Source: JBOGIG01 sp050742455 (GTDB lineage: Bacteria; Actinomycetota; Acidimicrobiia; Acidimicrobiales; JBOGIG01). Taken from it: a stretch of 64,000 nt of DNA. This document shows, piece after piece, positions 39,826 through 48,693 of this stretch (position 1 is the stretch's first letter; each line of letters starts with the position of its first letter). The stretch covers positions 1 to 64,000 of the forward strand of contig JBOGIG010000029.1 of assembly GCA_050742455.1 (NCBI GenBank). Direction: 5' to 3'. The notes below the pieces were generated by a model. The model saw only the letters and a list, made by a program, of their open reading frames with translations. It did not search any database and was not told the origin of the DNA. Position numbers and translations under genes: made by a program.

Positions 39826-41278
39826 CCCGGGGGACTTCTTCCAGGCTGGATTTGGTCCAGGTCACCGGGACCTCCACCGGATAGTTGCCAGTAAGGCAGG
39901 CGCTGCAGAACCCACCCCCGGGAACACCAATGGCCTCGACGAGGTTCTCCAAACTCAAAAAGGCCATCGAGTCGACCCCCAGGTAGGTCCGCATCTCGTC
40001 AAGGGTCATGTTGGCCGCCAGAAGCTCGGAGCGACTTCCCGTGTCGATGCCATAGAAGCAGGGCCAGGAATAGGGCGGTGACGACACCCTGAGATGTACT
40101 TCGGCGGCGCCGGCCTCCCGAAGCATCTTGGTAATGGCCCGCTGGGTCGTTCCCCGCACTATGGAATCGTCCACCACCACTACCCGGCGACCGGCAATGT
40201 TCTCCCTGAGCGGGTTGAGCTTGCGCCGCACTCCCCGGGCCCTGGCTTCCTGGCTGGGAGCGATGAAGGTACGTCCGATGTAGCGGTTCTTCACCAGGCC
40301 CTGGCCGTAGGGGATGCCGCTGGCCCGGGCGTAGCCTTCGGCAGCCGGCACCCCCGAATCGGGAACGCCCATGACGAGGTCGGCTTCTACCGGCGCCGTG
40401 GCGGCCAACAGCTCACCCATGCGCCGGCGGGCCCCGTGCACCTCCTGGCCATAAAGCCGGCTATCGGGGCGGGCAAAGTACACGAACTCAAAGATGCACA
40501 GCCGGGGATCCACCGCCCCGGGAGGGAAAGGCATGACCGATCGGGGCCCGTCGGCGTCGATGACGACCATTTCGCCCGGATCCAATTCCCGTACAAACTC
40601 GGCCCCGATCACGTCCAGGGCCGGGGTCTCGGATGCCAGCACCCACCCTTTGGTTGGGAGTCGGCCCAGGCACAACGGACGGAACCCATTGGGATCGCGC
40701 ACCCCGATGAGCCGGTCGGCGTCCATGAGGACCAGGGAGAACGCTCCGGCCAGGCGGGGAAGGACCGTCACCAGTGCGGTCTCCAGGCCGCCCTGGTCCT
40801 CGCCGGGGAACGCCCTTGACACCATCTCGGCCACCAGATCGCTGTCGCTCGCCACCGTGCCGGGGAGCATGCCCTCGTCAGCGGCCAGCTTGGCCGTATT
40901 GGTCAGGTTCCCGTTGTGACCCAAGGCGAATCCGGCGTCGCCCGCAGCTCGAAATACCGGCTGGGCATTGCGCCAAGTGCTCGATCCCGTGGTCGAATAC
41001 CGGGTGTGGCCGATGGCCAGGTAACCGTCCAGGCCGGACAGGGTCCTCTCGTCGAAGACATTGGTGACTAGGCCCATGTCTTTGACCACGGTGATGGTAT
41101 CGCCGTCGCTAACGGCCATGCCCGCCGATTCCTGGCCCCGGTGTTGCAAGGAAAAAAGACCGTCGAAAGTGAGCTGAGCTACTGGCTCGCCCGCGGCCCG
41201 AACCCCAAATACGCCACACGCCTCTTTAGGGTGATCGTCCAGCTCGCTGCTCAAGCCGAAGGGCCGTTGGCCGGTCAC
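39818..41278 (-). CDS. purF: Amidophosphoribosyltransferase
   Basis: A 486-residue enzyme of the first committed step of purine synthesis (PRPP plus glutamine). An N-terminal propeptide (about 20 residues) precedes the catalytic Cys of ACGVFGV. The glutaminase domain shows LQHRGQESAGMAVSDG and GHTRYSTTGSS. The PRTase domain has VVVVDDSIVRGTTQRAI (PRPP loop). Cysteines toward the end (PYSWPCFYGID, GGFCSACLTGNYP) match the Bacillus-type 4Fe-4S enzyme, so oxygen-sensitive regulation is likely. The gene is divergent from the PHP gene. Confidence 0.95.
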   Translation of the reverse strand: MTGQRPFGLSSELDDHPKEACGVFGVRAAGEPVAQLTFDGLFSLQHRGQESAGMAVSDGDTITVVKDMGLVTNVFDERTLSGLDGYLAIGHTRYSTTGSSTWRNAQPVFRAAGDAGFALGHNGNLTNTAKLAADEGMLPGTVASDSDLVAEMVSRAFPGEDQGGLETALVTVLPRLAGAFSLVLMDADRLIGVRDPNGFRPLCLGRLPTKGWVLASETPALDVIGAEFVRELDPGEMVVIDADGPRSVMPFPPGAVDPRLCIFEFVYFARPDSRLYGQEVHGARRRMGELLAATAPVEADLVMGVPDSGVPAAEGYARASGIPYGQGLVKNRYIGRTFIAPSQEARARGVRRKLNPLRENIAGRRVVVVDDSIVRGTTQRAITKMLREAGAAEVHLRVSSPPYSWPCFYGIDTGSRSELLAANMTLDEMRTYLGVDSMAFLSLENLVEAIGVPGGGFCSACLTGNYPVEVPVTWTKSSLEEVPRGA

Positions 41279-41414
41279 GCCTTCAAGTCTCCCACACCAC
41301 CCCCTACGCTAGGCCAACCGCCCAGGCAAACCGGCATGAACCGAGACCCGGGGGAGGAGATCGCCCCGCCGGCTCAGAACTCGGGCGCCACGGCCATGCC
41401 TTAGCCTGGGCCTG

Positions 41415-42275
41415 GTGATCGACCTGCACACCCATTCAACCTGCTCGGACGGATCCGAGACCCCCGAGAGGGTGGCCGAGCTGGCCCACGAGGCCGGGTG
41501 CCACGCCTTCGCCTTGACCGATCACGACACCACCGAGGGCCTGGGTCGGGCGGCCCGCCGGGCTGCAAAGCTGGGAGTCGAATTCGTCCCCGGTTGCGAG
41601 ATCTCCTGTGAGTTCTCGCCGGGGAGCCTGCACGTGCTGGTTTATTTCGTGGCCGACGGTCACGGGCCGCTGGCCGACGAACTGGTCCGCCTACGCCAGG
41701 ACCGTCTGGCGAGAAACCGTCAACTCGTGGCCCGCCTGTCGGGTCCTTCGGTGGGACTTGACATCACCGAGGACGATCTCGCCGCCGAGGCCGGCGGTGA
41801 CCTGTCCCGGGCCGGCCGTCCCCACGTGGCCACCATCCTGATGCGGCGAGGGGTGGTGAAATCAATCCAGGAGGCGTTTGACACCCTGTTGTCCAAGGGT
41901 AGAGCCGGCTATGTGGGCAAGGGACGACTGGGGCCGGCCCAGGTGGCCGATCTGGCCCGCCAGTCCGGGGGCCTCGCCGTGCTGGCCCATCCCCTCAGCC
42001 TCGGGCTGGATCCGCCCTCGCTGGCGAGCGCGGTGGCGGAGCTGGCCTCGATGGGATTCGCCGGGATAGAAGCCACCTACGGCCGCTACTCCACCACCGA
42101 GCGGGCGGGGCTGGCCGATCTGGCCGCTCGCAACAACCTCGTCGCTACCGGAGGATCCGACTTCCACGGGCAAGTCAAGCCGGACCTGGCCGTCGGTGCG
42201 GGCCGGGGTGACCTGGCCGTACCGACGGAGGCGCTGGTCGCCCTAAAAAGGCTATTGGAGAGGCGACCCGGCTAG
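41415..42275 (+). CDS. PHP domain phosphoesterase
   Basis: A 286-residue PHP-family metal hydrolase. Metal-binding clusters: MIDLHTHSTCSDGSETPERV (H-x-H), FALTDHDTTEGLGRAA (D-H-D), GCEISCEF, AVLAHPLSLGLD and GGSDFHGQVKPDLAVG. This arrangement is typical of bacterial 3',5'-nucleotide or 5'-3' oligonucleotide phosphatases of the YciV/TrpH group. The GTG at 41415 reads directly into the HxH motif, so the start is firm. It interrupts the purine cluster on the opposite strand; its stop overlaps the purL stop by 4 bp. Confidence 0.87.
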   Translation: MIDLHTHSTCSDGSETPERVAELAHEAGCHAFALTDHDTTEGLGRAARRAAKLGVEFVPGCEISCEFSPGSLHVLVYFVADGHGPLADELVRLRQDRLARNRQLVARLSGPSVGLDITEDDLAAEAGGDLSRAGRPHVATILMRRGVVKSIQEAFDTLLSKGRAGYVGKGRLGPAQVADLARQSGGLAVLAHPLSLGLDPPSLASAVAELASMGFAGIEATYGRYSTTERAGLADLAARNNLVATGGSDFHGQVKPDLAVGAGRGDLAVPTEALVALKRLLERRPG

Positions 42276-44545
42276 TCCCCGGCGGGAGTCAGAGCGCAGC
42301 GCCATGCCTCTCGGGCCTGTTCCATGGCCAGATCCAACAGGCCATCGATCACCAACCGGTCGCCACCGGCACGCCCGAGCTCTCGCCAACCCAGCCCGGC
42401 CCCCTCCACTGCCGCCCGGAGTGTCTCCACCTCGTCGTCGGCCACACAGATGACCACCCTGGAAGGCGCCTCGTTGAACAGGTCGCCATGACCCCTGACA
42501 CCCGAAACGTGAAATCCGACTTGGGACCGGACCGCCATCTCGGCCAGGGCCAGACCCAAACCGCCATCCGAGATGTCATGAATGCCGCCCAGGGATGGGG
42601 CGCCGTGCGGGAACCGAGAACCTCCGAGCGGTGGGACGCCGTCTTGGGTCTGGGGGTCAGACGCAACCTGGGCCGCGACCAATCCGGCCACGAACTGGAT
42701 CAGGGTCGCGTGAACCACCAGGTCAACCTGGAGCAGCCGACCGCCCCGGTGGCTCCGCTGTCCGACGGCCCAGCGCGACCCGGCCAGGTTGGGGGGGCCG
42801 TGGGTGGCACCCACCATGACCAGGCGCTGGCCATCGACCAGGCCCACTCCCGGTGGGCGACGGCTTAGATCGGCGATCAGACCTACCGTCCCGATCACCG
42901 GGGTGGGGTGGATGTCGACCCCGCCGCTCTCGTTGTAGAAGCTCACGTTGCCCCCCACCACGGGCAGGCCCAGGCCGACACAGGCCTCGGCCATGCCGTC
43001 GATCGACTCCGACAGTTGCCACATCACCTCGGGGTGTTCGGGGTTACCAAAGTTCAGGCAATTGACCACTGCTGCCGGCGTGGCCCCGGCACAGGCAACG
43101 TTGAGTGCTGACTCGGCCACCAGCATCGCCGTTCCACGTCGTGGATCGTTGGAGCACCACGCCGAGTTGCCGTCGGTGGACAGGGCCAGCCCCTTTCCCG
43201 TGTCGGGCAGGCCGGGGGCCGCCAGGCGGATCACCGCGGCGTCCCCACCGGGACCCTCGACGGTATTGAGGAACAGCTGATGGTCGTACTGGCGGAAGAT
43301 CCACGACGGGTCCACCAGCATGGCCAGGACATCGGCGCCACAGTCGAGTGGTGCGGCCAGGTCGCTTGGGTCGTTCGACCAGCGAGCTTCCTGGTCGGGC
43401 GGGGGCGCCATCGGCCGGTGGTAGACCGGGCCGTCGTCGGCCAGCGATGGGGCCGGTACGTCGGCCAGGACATCACCGTCCCAGTCCGACAGCACCCGTA
43501 GACGCCCGGGGCCGTCGGCCGCAGCGGTCACCCGGCCCACAACCGCGGCATTGATCTCCCATCGGCCACAAATCTCTTTCACCCGGTCGAGTGAGGCAGG
43601 CTCGACGATGGCCAGCATCCTTTCCTGGCTCTCCGACGTCATCACCTCGAAAGCCTCCATGCCCTCTTCCCGGCGGGGCACGGCGGCCAGGTTCACATCC
43701 ATTCCCACCCCACCGCGCGATGCCGTCTCGGAAGTGGCGCAGGTCAGGCCCGCTCCCCCCAGGTCTTGAACGCCCACCACCAAACCGGTGTCTAGGAGCT
43801 CCAGGCAGGCCTCGATCAGGCGCTTTTCCTCGAACGGGTCCCCAACCTGGACGCTGGGACGCTTCGAGGTGTCGTCACTGAACCCAGCCGAGGCCAGGAC
43901 GCTGACTCCTCCGATGCCGTCGCGCCCGGTGGCCGACCCCAGCAGCACGGCCAGGTTGCCCGGCCCGCTGGCCCGGGCCAGAACCAGGCGGGAAGTAGGC
44001 ATGACGCCCAGGCATAGGACATTGACCAAGGGGTTGGCGGAATAGCACAGGTCGAACTCGATCTCGCCCCCCAGCGTGGGCACCCCCACCGAGTTCCCGT
44101 AGCCGGAGATACCCGATACCACCCCCTCCAACATCCAGCGGGACCGGGGATCGTCGGGGGGCCCGAAGCGAAGGGGGTCCATGATGGCTATGGGGCGGGC
44201 ACCCATGGTGAAGATGTCCCTCAGGATCCCGCCCACGCCGGTGGCCGCCCCCTGGTAGGGCTCCAAGGCGGAAGGGTGGTTGTGACTCTCGATTCGAAGG
44301 GCCACCGCCACCCCTTCCCCGGCATCGATGACCCCGGCGTTCTCGCCCGGACCGACCAGAACACCTGGACCCGAGGTGGGCAAGCGCTTCAGATGAACCC
44401 TGGATGATTTGTAGGAGCAGTGCTCGCTCCACATCACGGCATACATGGCCAACTCCAAGTGGTTGGGTCGGCGCCCCAGGATGTCCTCAATCCGCTCGGC
44501 TTCGGCGTCCGACAGCCCCAGCATGAGATGGATGGACTCGCCCAT
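42272..44545 (-). CDS. purL: Phosphoribosylformylglycinamidine synthase subunit PurL
   Basis: A 757-residue large subunit of FGAM synthase, working with PurS and PurQ. Blocks: LAMYAVMWSEHCSYKSSRVH at the start, ALRIESHNHPSALEPYQGAA (ATP/metal), GGILRDIFTMGARPIAIMDP, VGVQDLGGAGLTCATSETAS, and VNCLNFGNPEHPEVMWQLSE. The length fits the small three-subunit type. The ATG 44545 (MGESIHLMLG) is preferred, since GGTGGGG lies just upstream; ATG 44593 would add 16 residues. The plus-strand gene at 44644 lies between it and purQ. Confidence 0.95.
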   Translation of the reverse strand: MGESIHLMLGLSDAEAERIEDILGRRPNHLELAMYAVMWSEHCSYKSSRVHLKRLPTSGPGVLVGPGENAGVIDAGEGVAVALRIESHNHPSALEPYQGAATGVGGILRDIFTMGARPIAIMDPLRFGPPDDPRSRWMLEGVVSGISGYGNSVGVPTLGGEIEFDLCYSANPLVNVLCLGVMPTSRLVLARASGPGNLAVLLGSATGRDGIGGVSVLASAGFSDDTSKRPSVQVGDPFEEKRLIEACLELLDTGLVVGVQDLGGAGLTCATSETASRGGVGMDVNLAAVPRREEGMEAFEVMTSESQERMLAIVEPASLDRVKEICGRWEINAAVVGRVTAAADGPGRLRVLSDWDGDVLADVPAPSLADDGPVYHRPMAPPPDQEARWSNDPSDLAAPLDCGADVLAMLVDPSWIFRQYDHQLFLNTVEGPGGDAAVIRLAAPGLPDTGKGLALSTDGNSAWCSNDPRRGTAMLVAESALNVACAGATPAAVVNCLNFGNPEHPEVMWQLSESIDGMAEACVGLGLPVVGGNVSFYNESGGVDIHPTPVIGTVGLIADLSRRPPGVGLVDGQRLVMVGATHGPPNLAGSRWAVGQRSHRGGRLLQVDLVVHATLIQFVAGLVAAQVASDPQTQDGVPPLGGSRFPHGAPSLGGIHDISDGGLGLALAEMAVRSQVGFHVSGVRGHGDLFNEAPSRVVICVADDEVETLRAAVEGAGLGWRELGRAGGDRLVIDGLLDLAMEQAREAWRCALTPAGD

Positions 44546-44643
44546 TCCCCCCACCGTAATCGAGCCCACCACCAGGTTCGGATTGCTCCCCATCGTTGGA
44601 CGGTGGGGTTGATTCGACAGCAAAGATACGAAATACTTATCAA

Positions 44644-45072
44644 ATGCCACGATCATCCAAGGCAGATAAAGTCTCAATGACGATCCAGCACAAAGAAGCT
44701 CTGGCCGTCGGTCGAGAGCAAAGTCGTGCCGTTCGCCGCTACCTGGAAGCGCTGGAACAGAACCGGCCCAAACGGGGGAGAAAGCGCACGACGGAGTCGG
44801 TGGAGCGTCAGCTTCGAACCGTGGTGGAGAGCCTCAAATCTGCGGAACCTCTTCGTCGACTCAACCTCCTGCAAAAGAAACGGGACCTCGAAGCAGAGCT
44901 GGGCCATACGGAAGAAGGCGTCGACATAGTGGCCCTGGAAAGGGACTTCGTGGCCGCCGCCGCCGCCTATGGCGCCCGCAAGGGGATCAGCTATGCCTCC
45001 TGGCGGGAGGTAGGGGTTGACTCGACCGTCCTGCGACGGGCCGGCATCGCCCGCACCAGGACTTTGAAGTAG
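44644..45072 (+). CDS. Conserved hypothetical protein, coiled coil with basic RGRKR segment
   Basis: A 142-residue protein read from ATG 44644. It contains EALAVGREQSRAVRRYLEAL (helix), the basic PKRGRKRTTESVERQL with an AT-hook-like R-G-R-K-R, a long helix (LRRLNLLQKKRDLEAELGHT) and a C-terminal KGISYASWREVGVDSTVLRR. Similar proteins occur in actinobacteria with no known role. The charge pattern and the end domain (G-I-S-Y-A-x-W-R-E-x-G-V) suggest a nucleic-acid-binding protein, unproven. It lies on the opposite strand inside the purine cluster; its last 82 bp overlap the 3' end of purQ. Confidence 0.7.
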   Translation: MPRSSKADKVSMTIQHKEALAVGREQSRAVRRYLEALEQNRPKRGRKRTTESVERQLRTVVESLKSAEPLRRLNLLQKKRDLEAELGHTEEGVDIVALERDFVAAAAAYGARKGISYASWREVGVDSTVLRRAGIARTRTLK

Positions 45073-45716
45073 CTCTCCAAGACGAGGGCGCCATCGGCGC
45101 CGCCGAGTAGGGCCGACCAACTACGCTCAGGATGGGGCATTATCCCCGTCACATTTCCCTCGGCGTTGCAAACGCCGGCGATGTCCCCCATCGAGCCGTT
45201 GGGATTGTCGACGTAGCGCAGAACCACCCGATCGTCGGCCTCCAATTCATCCAAGGTTCGACGGTCACATGTGTAGTTACCTTCAAAATGGTTGATAGCC
45301 AATTTGATCCTCTGGCCCGGGACAAGACTCGATGTCAATGCGCTGATCCTGGAGGCAACCGTCAAATCCACCTCGTCACATATGAATCGCAATCCGCGGT
45401 TCTTCTGCAGGGCGCCGGGAAGTAGTCCGGCTTCGGTGAGAATCTGAAAGCCGTTGCAAATACCCAAAACTTGTCCCCCGGCGGCGGCAAAGTCGTTCAC
45501 CGCTCCCATCACCGGGGAGAATCGGGCAATGGCGCCGGGGCGAAGGTAGTCCCCGTGGGCGAAGCCTCCGGGAAGGATGACGGCGTCATAGTCACTGAGG
45601 TCGGTATGGCGATGCCAGATGATGGTGGCCGAGGCGCCCAACCCGGTCACAGCGGCGATTACGTCGTGCTCGCAGTTCGATCCGGGAAACTGAACGACGC
45701 CGATGTGGACAGTCAC
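44991..45716 (-). CDS. purQ: Phosphoribosylformylglycinamidine synthase subunit PurQ
   Basis: A 241-residue glutaminase subunit of FGAM synthase. Triad: Cys in VLGICNGFQILTEAGLLPGA, with His/Glu in GIMPHPERSW. FPGSNCEHDVIAAV and PGGFAHGDYLRPGAIA are family marks. Start is GTG 45716. The last 20 residues (after YFKVLV) are an extra basic tail that overlaps the 3' end of the plus-strand hypothetical gene by 82 bp. It is preceded by a 9-bp tandem repeat and purS. Confidence 0.95.
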   Translation of the reverse strand: MTVHIGVVQFPGSNCEHDVIAAVTGLGASATIIWHRHTDLSDYDAVILPGGFAHGDYLRPGAIARFSPVMGAVNDFAAAGGQVLGICNGFQILTEAGLLPGALQKNRGLRFICDEVDLTVASRISALTSSLVPGQRIKLAINHFEGNYTCDRRTLDELEADDRVVLRYVDNPNGSMGDIAGVCNAEGNVTGIMPHPERSWSALLGGADGALVLESYFKVLVRAMPARRRTVESTPTSRQEA

Positions 45717-45731
45717 AGTCGGATCCGCACT

Positions 45732-45777
45732 CCCGGGACACCCGGGACACCCGAGACACCCGAGACACCCGAGGACA
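45732..45777. repeat. 9-bp tandem repeat upstream of purQ
   Basis: CCCGGGACA at 45732 and 45741 is followed by CCCGAGACA at 45750 and 45759 and CCCGAGGACA at 45768-45777. The array lies 16 bp before the purQ start and after purS in the operon. On the minus strand each unit yields TGTCCCGGG or TGTCTCGGG. Confidence 0.9.
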
Positions 45778-45792
45778 GCAGGGGGACGATTT

Positions 45793-46047
45793 TCACATGA
45801 CCGTGATGATGTTCACGTGACTGTCCTCGATGACGGGATTGGTCAGAAAACGATCGCACATGGCGGCCACCTCGGATTCGGCCGCCTGGGTACTTGGGGC
45901 TTCCAGTTCGAAACGGATAGCCTTGCCCACCCGAACGGACTGGACACCCTCGAATCCGAGTGCGGGCAATGACTTTTGCACCGTGGCCCCGGCCGGGTCG
46001 GCCACTCCGGACCGCAGTTGCACTTCGACCAACACGGAGAATCTCAT
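45793..46047 (-). CDS. purS: Phosphoribosylformylglycinamidine synthase subunit PurS
   Basis: An 84-residue small subunit that links PurL and PurQ. It starts MRFSVLVEVQLRSGVADPAG, with TVQKSLPALGFEGVQSVRVG and a typical C-terminal CDRFLTNPVIEDSHVNI. The length is normal. The purC stop lies 5 bp upstream of its start. Confidence 0.94.
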   Translation of the reverse strand: MRFSVLVEVQLRSGVADPAGATVQKSLPALGFEGVQSVRVGKAIRFELEAPSTQAAESEVAAMCDRFLTNPVIEDSHVNIITVM

Positions 46048-46051
46048 CAGG

Positions 46052-46915
46052 TCAGGCGCCCCACCACTGGGTCAGAGCCAATCCGGATAGGCGTTCGTAG
46101 GCCTGCACGTAGCGGTCACTGGTGGCCTGGACCACCTCGGAGGGAAGGGTGGGAGGGGGCGGTACCTTGTTCCAACCGGTCGATTCAAGCCAGTCCCGTA
46201 CCGGCTGCTTGTCGAATGAGGGACAGGTCCGGCCCGGGACGTAGGAGTCGGCCGGCCAGAACCGGGATGAGTCCGGTGTCAATAACTCGTCGCACAGGGC
46301 CAGCTCACCGTCGATCAGGCCCAGCTCGAATTTCGTGTCAGCCATGATGATCCCCTGGTCGGCCGCCCTCTGCGCTCCGCGCTCGTAGGCGGCCAGGCAA
46401 ATCTGGCGGGCCCGATCGGCCAATGGCCCACCCACCAGGGCCACGGCCTGGTCGTAGTCGATGTTCTCGTCATGGCCGGACTCGGCCTTGGTGGACGGGG
46501 TGAACATGGGTTCGGGCAAGCGGTCCGATTCCACCAGACCTGAGGGGGCGGCCATGGAATGAATCGTTCCCGACTGCTGATATTCCTTCCAGGCCGACCC
46601 AGATAGGTACCCCCGCACGATGCACTCGATGGGCAACATCTTGGCCCGGCGCACCACCATGGCCCGGCCGGAGGCACCGGCCGGCGCATCGGAGGGGAAG
46701 GCGGCCGGGTCGGTGTCCACCAGGTGGTTGGGGGCGATATCGGAAAGCTCGGAGAACCAATAAGTCGACAGGGCGGTAAGGACCCGCCCCTTGTGCAATA
46801 TGGGTTCGTCTAACACCACGTCGAAAGCCGACAAGCGGTCGCTGGCCACCATGAACAACCGTTCGTCGCCGAGGTCGTAGATGTCGCGGACCTTGCCCGA
46901 ATAGATCAATTCCAA
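46052..46915 (-). CDS. purC: SAICAR synthetase
   Basis: A 287-residue enzyme joining CAIR and aspartate with ATP. The N-terminus IYSGKVRDIYDLGDERLFMV, the core SDRLSAFDVVLDEPILHKGR, VDTDPAAFPSD-linked region, VRRAKMLPIECIVRGYLSGS, and IMADTKFELGLIDGELALCD with DELLTPDSSRFW are family motifs. I set the start at TTG 46915 because GGAG (46926-46923 on the minus strand) lies 7 bases upstream and the protein then begins with the standard LELIYSGKVRD. The ATG at 46933 or 46960 would overlap the purB 3' end. The purB stop is 4 bp upstream. Confidence 0.93.
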   Translation of the reverse strand: MELIYSGKVRDIYDLGDERLFMVASDRLSAFDVVLDEPILHKGRVLTALSTYWFSELSDIAPNHLVDTDPAAFPSDAPAGASGRAMVVRRAKMLPIECIVRGYLSGSAWKEYQQSGTIHSMAAPSGLVESDRLPEPMFTPSTKAESGHDENIDYDQAVALVGGPLADRARQICLAAYERGAQRAADQGIIMADTKFELGLIDGELALCDELLTPDSSRFWPADSYVPGRTCPSFDKQPVRDWLESTGWNKVPPPPTLPSEVVQATSDRYVQAYERLSGLALTQWWGA

Positions 46916-46919
46916 CCGA

Positions 46920-48224
46920 TTACTCCAATTCATCCAAGGCGTCGATGACGCGACCGGCATGGGTCAGGGAACGCTCCAGACTGAAGGCCTGATCCAGCTC
47001 GGCCGGTCCGATCCCGACCTCGGGGTCCCCTTCGAGTACGGAGCGAAATGATCTGCCCTCGCCCCAGGCGGTGGAGGCATCGCGCTGAACGATGCGATAG
47101 GCATCGTCCCGGGCCATGCCTGACTCCACCATGGCGAGCAGAACGGGCTGGGAGAAGACCAGCCCGTGGGTCAGCCCAAGGTTACGGGTCATGGCCTCGG
47201 GATGAATGACCAGGCCTTCGACAAGTCCGGACATCTTTTTCAACATGTAGTAGGCCACCAGACTGGCGTCGGGCAGGATGATCCGTTCCACCGAGGAGTG
47301 AGAAATATCGCGCTCGTGCCACAGTGCCACGTCCTCCAAGCCGGCGCCGAGATAGCCCCGCAGGACCCGGGCCAATCCCACCAGGCGTTCGGAAAGGATG
47401 GGATTACGCTTGTGGGGCATGGCCGAACTCCCCTTCTGGCCCTCACGGAATGCCTCGGTGGCCTCGCCCACCTCGCTGCGTTGCAGGTGACGGATCTCGG
47501 TGGCAAAGGCCTCGATGCTCGCCCCTGTGCAGGCGCAAGCCCACAGATACTCGGCGTGGCGGTCACGGGCCAGCACCTGGGTAGCGGGTACCGCCACCAG
47601 ATCCAGGGCGGCACAGACATGAGCCTCCACCCTGGGGTCGATGTTGGAGTAAGTCCCCACCGCCCCGGACAGCTTCCCTACCGCCACCCCGGCTCGGGCC
47701 GAGCGCAACCGTGCCCGGTCCCGATCGGCCTGCAGGCACCACAGGGCCAGCTTGGCCCCCATGGTGGTCGGTTCGGCGTGAATACCGTGCGTACGCCCGA
47801 CCACGGCTACCTGGGCCCACTCTCGGGCCCGGCGACGAAGGACGTCGACCAATTCGGAAGATGCCTCGATCAAGAGGTCACAGGCCCTGACCAAGGTGGC
47901 CGATAGGGCGGTGTCGACCACATCGGAAGAGGTCAACCCGTAGTGGAGCCAGGCCCCCTCAGGCGAAGCGATGGCGGCTTGAACCACGTCGACGAATGCG
48001 GCAACGTCATGGTCGGTCACCTTCTCCCGTTCGGCAATGGCCCTCACCAATTTGGCGTCCACCACCGGGGCCGCTTTGCGCACCAGGTGGACATCCGAGG
48101 TGGGAATCGTCCCGATCTCCGCCCAGCCTTCGAGGGCCAGCAGCTCCACTTCCAGCATTAGGGCGAACCTGGCCTCATCGCTGAAAAGGTTCGACATCTC
48201 CTCCAGGCTGTAGCGGGGGATCAT
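46920..48224 (-). CDS. purB: Adenylosuccinate lyase
   Basis: A 434-residue fumarase/aspartase-family lyase that acts twice in purine synthesis (SAICAR to AICAR; adenylosuccinate to AMP). Marks: MIPRYSLEEMSNLFSDEARF, LHYGLTSSDVVDTALSAT, VGRTHGIHAEPTTMGAKLAL (His), and the flexible signature loop GSSAMPHKRNPILSERLVGL. The length is normal. purE ends at the base before its start, and purC follows. Confidence 0.96.
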   Translation of the reverse strand: MIPRYSLEEMSNLFSDEARFALMLEVELLALEGWAEIGTIPTSDVHLVRKAAPVVDAKLVRAIAEREKVTDHDVAAFVDVVQAAIASPEGAWLHYGLTSSDVVDTALSATLVRACDLLIEASSELVDVLRRRAREWAQVAVVGRTHGIHAEPTTMGAKLALWCLQADRDRARLRSARAGVAVGKLSGAVGTYSNIDPRVEAHVCAALDLVAVPATQVLARDRHAEYLWACACTGASIEAFATEIRHLQRSEVGEATEAFREGQKGSSAMPHKRNPILSERLVGLARVLRGYLGAGLEDVALWHERDISHSSVERIILPDASLVAYYMLKKMSGLVEGLVIHPEAMTRNLGLTHGLVFSQPVLLAMVESGMARDDAYRIVQRDASTAWGEGRSFRSVLEGDPEVGIGPAELDQAFSLERSLTHAGRVIDALDELE

Positions 48225-48671
48225 CTATCGGGCCCCCGCAGCGCGGAACTCGTCGAGTCGCTTGGACATGGCCTCGTCGGCGATGGAGACCATCTCGACC
48301 ACCAGTACGGCGGCATTGGCCGCGCCGTCGATGGCCACGGTGGCCACCGGGATTCCCCTGGGCATCTGAACGGTGGCGTAAAGGGCGTCCACCCCACCCA
48401 GGGCCCCACCCGACAAAGGAACTCCGACCACGGGGAGGGTGGTGTGGGCGGCCACCACGCCGGCCAGATGGGCAGCCATGCCCGCCCCACAAATGATGGC
48501 CGAGTAGCCATTCGACCGGGCCTCCCGCGCGAAGACGGCAACCTGATCTGGATTGCGATGAGCCGACATGACGCGTTCGTCGGGTTCGATGCCGAACCGG
48601 GTCAGCATCTCGCCGGCCGGAGCCATCTTGTCGTGATCACGGGGCGAACCCATGACAATCGCCACTTTCAC
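48225..48671 (-). CDS. purE: N5-carboxyaminoimidazole ribonucleotide mutase
   Basis: A 148-residue class I PurE. MKVAIVMGSPRDHDKMAPAG (binding loop), VMSAHRNPDQVAVFAREA (catalytic His) and ICGAGMAAHLAGVVAAHTTL are all intact. It rearranges N5-CAIR to CAIR, which requires PurK; purK is not in the window. It lies between purD and purB in the operon with 22 bp and 0 bp spacing. Confidence 0.95.
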   Translation of the reverse strand: MKVAIVMGSPRDHDKMAPAGEMLTRFGIEPDERVMSAHRNPDQVAVFAREARSNGYSAIICGAGMAAHLAGVVAAHTTLPVVGVPLSGGALGGVDALYATVQMPRGIPVATVAIDGAANAAVLVVEMVSIADEAMSKRLDEFRAAGAR

Positions 48672-48693
48672 TGCCCGCTTGCTCCTTTTGTAA

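Noticed and set aside
41337..41404. 22-codon ORF between purF and the PHP gene
   Set aside because: No ribosome binding site of quality, no conserved features; it probably overlaps the PHP promoter region.
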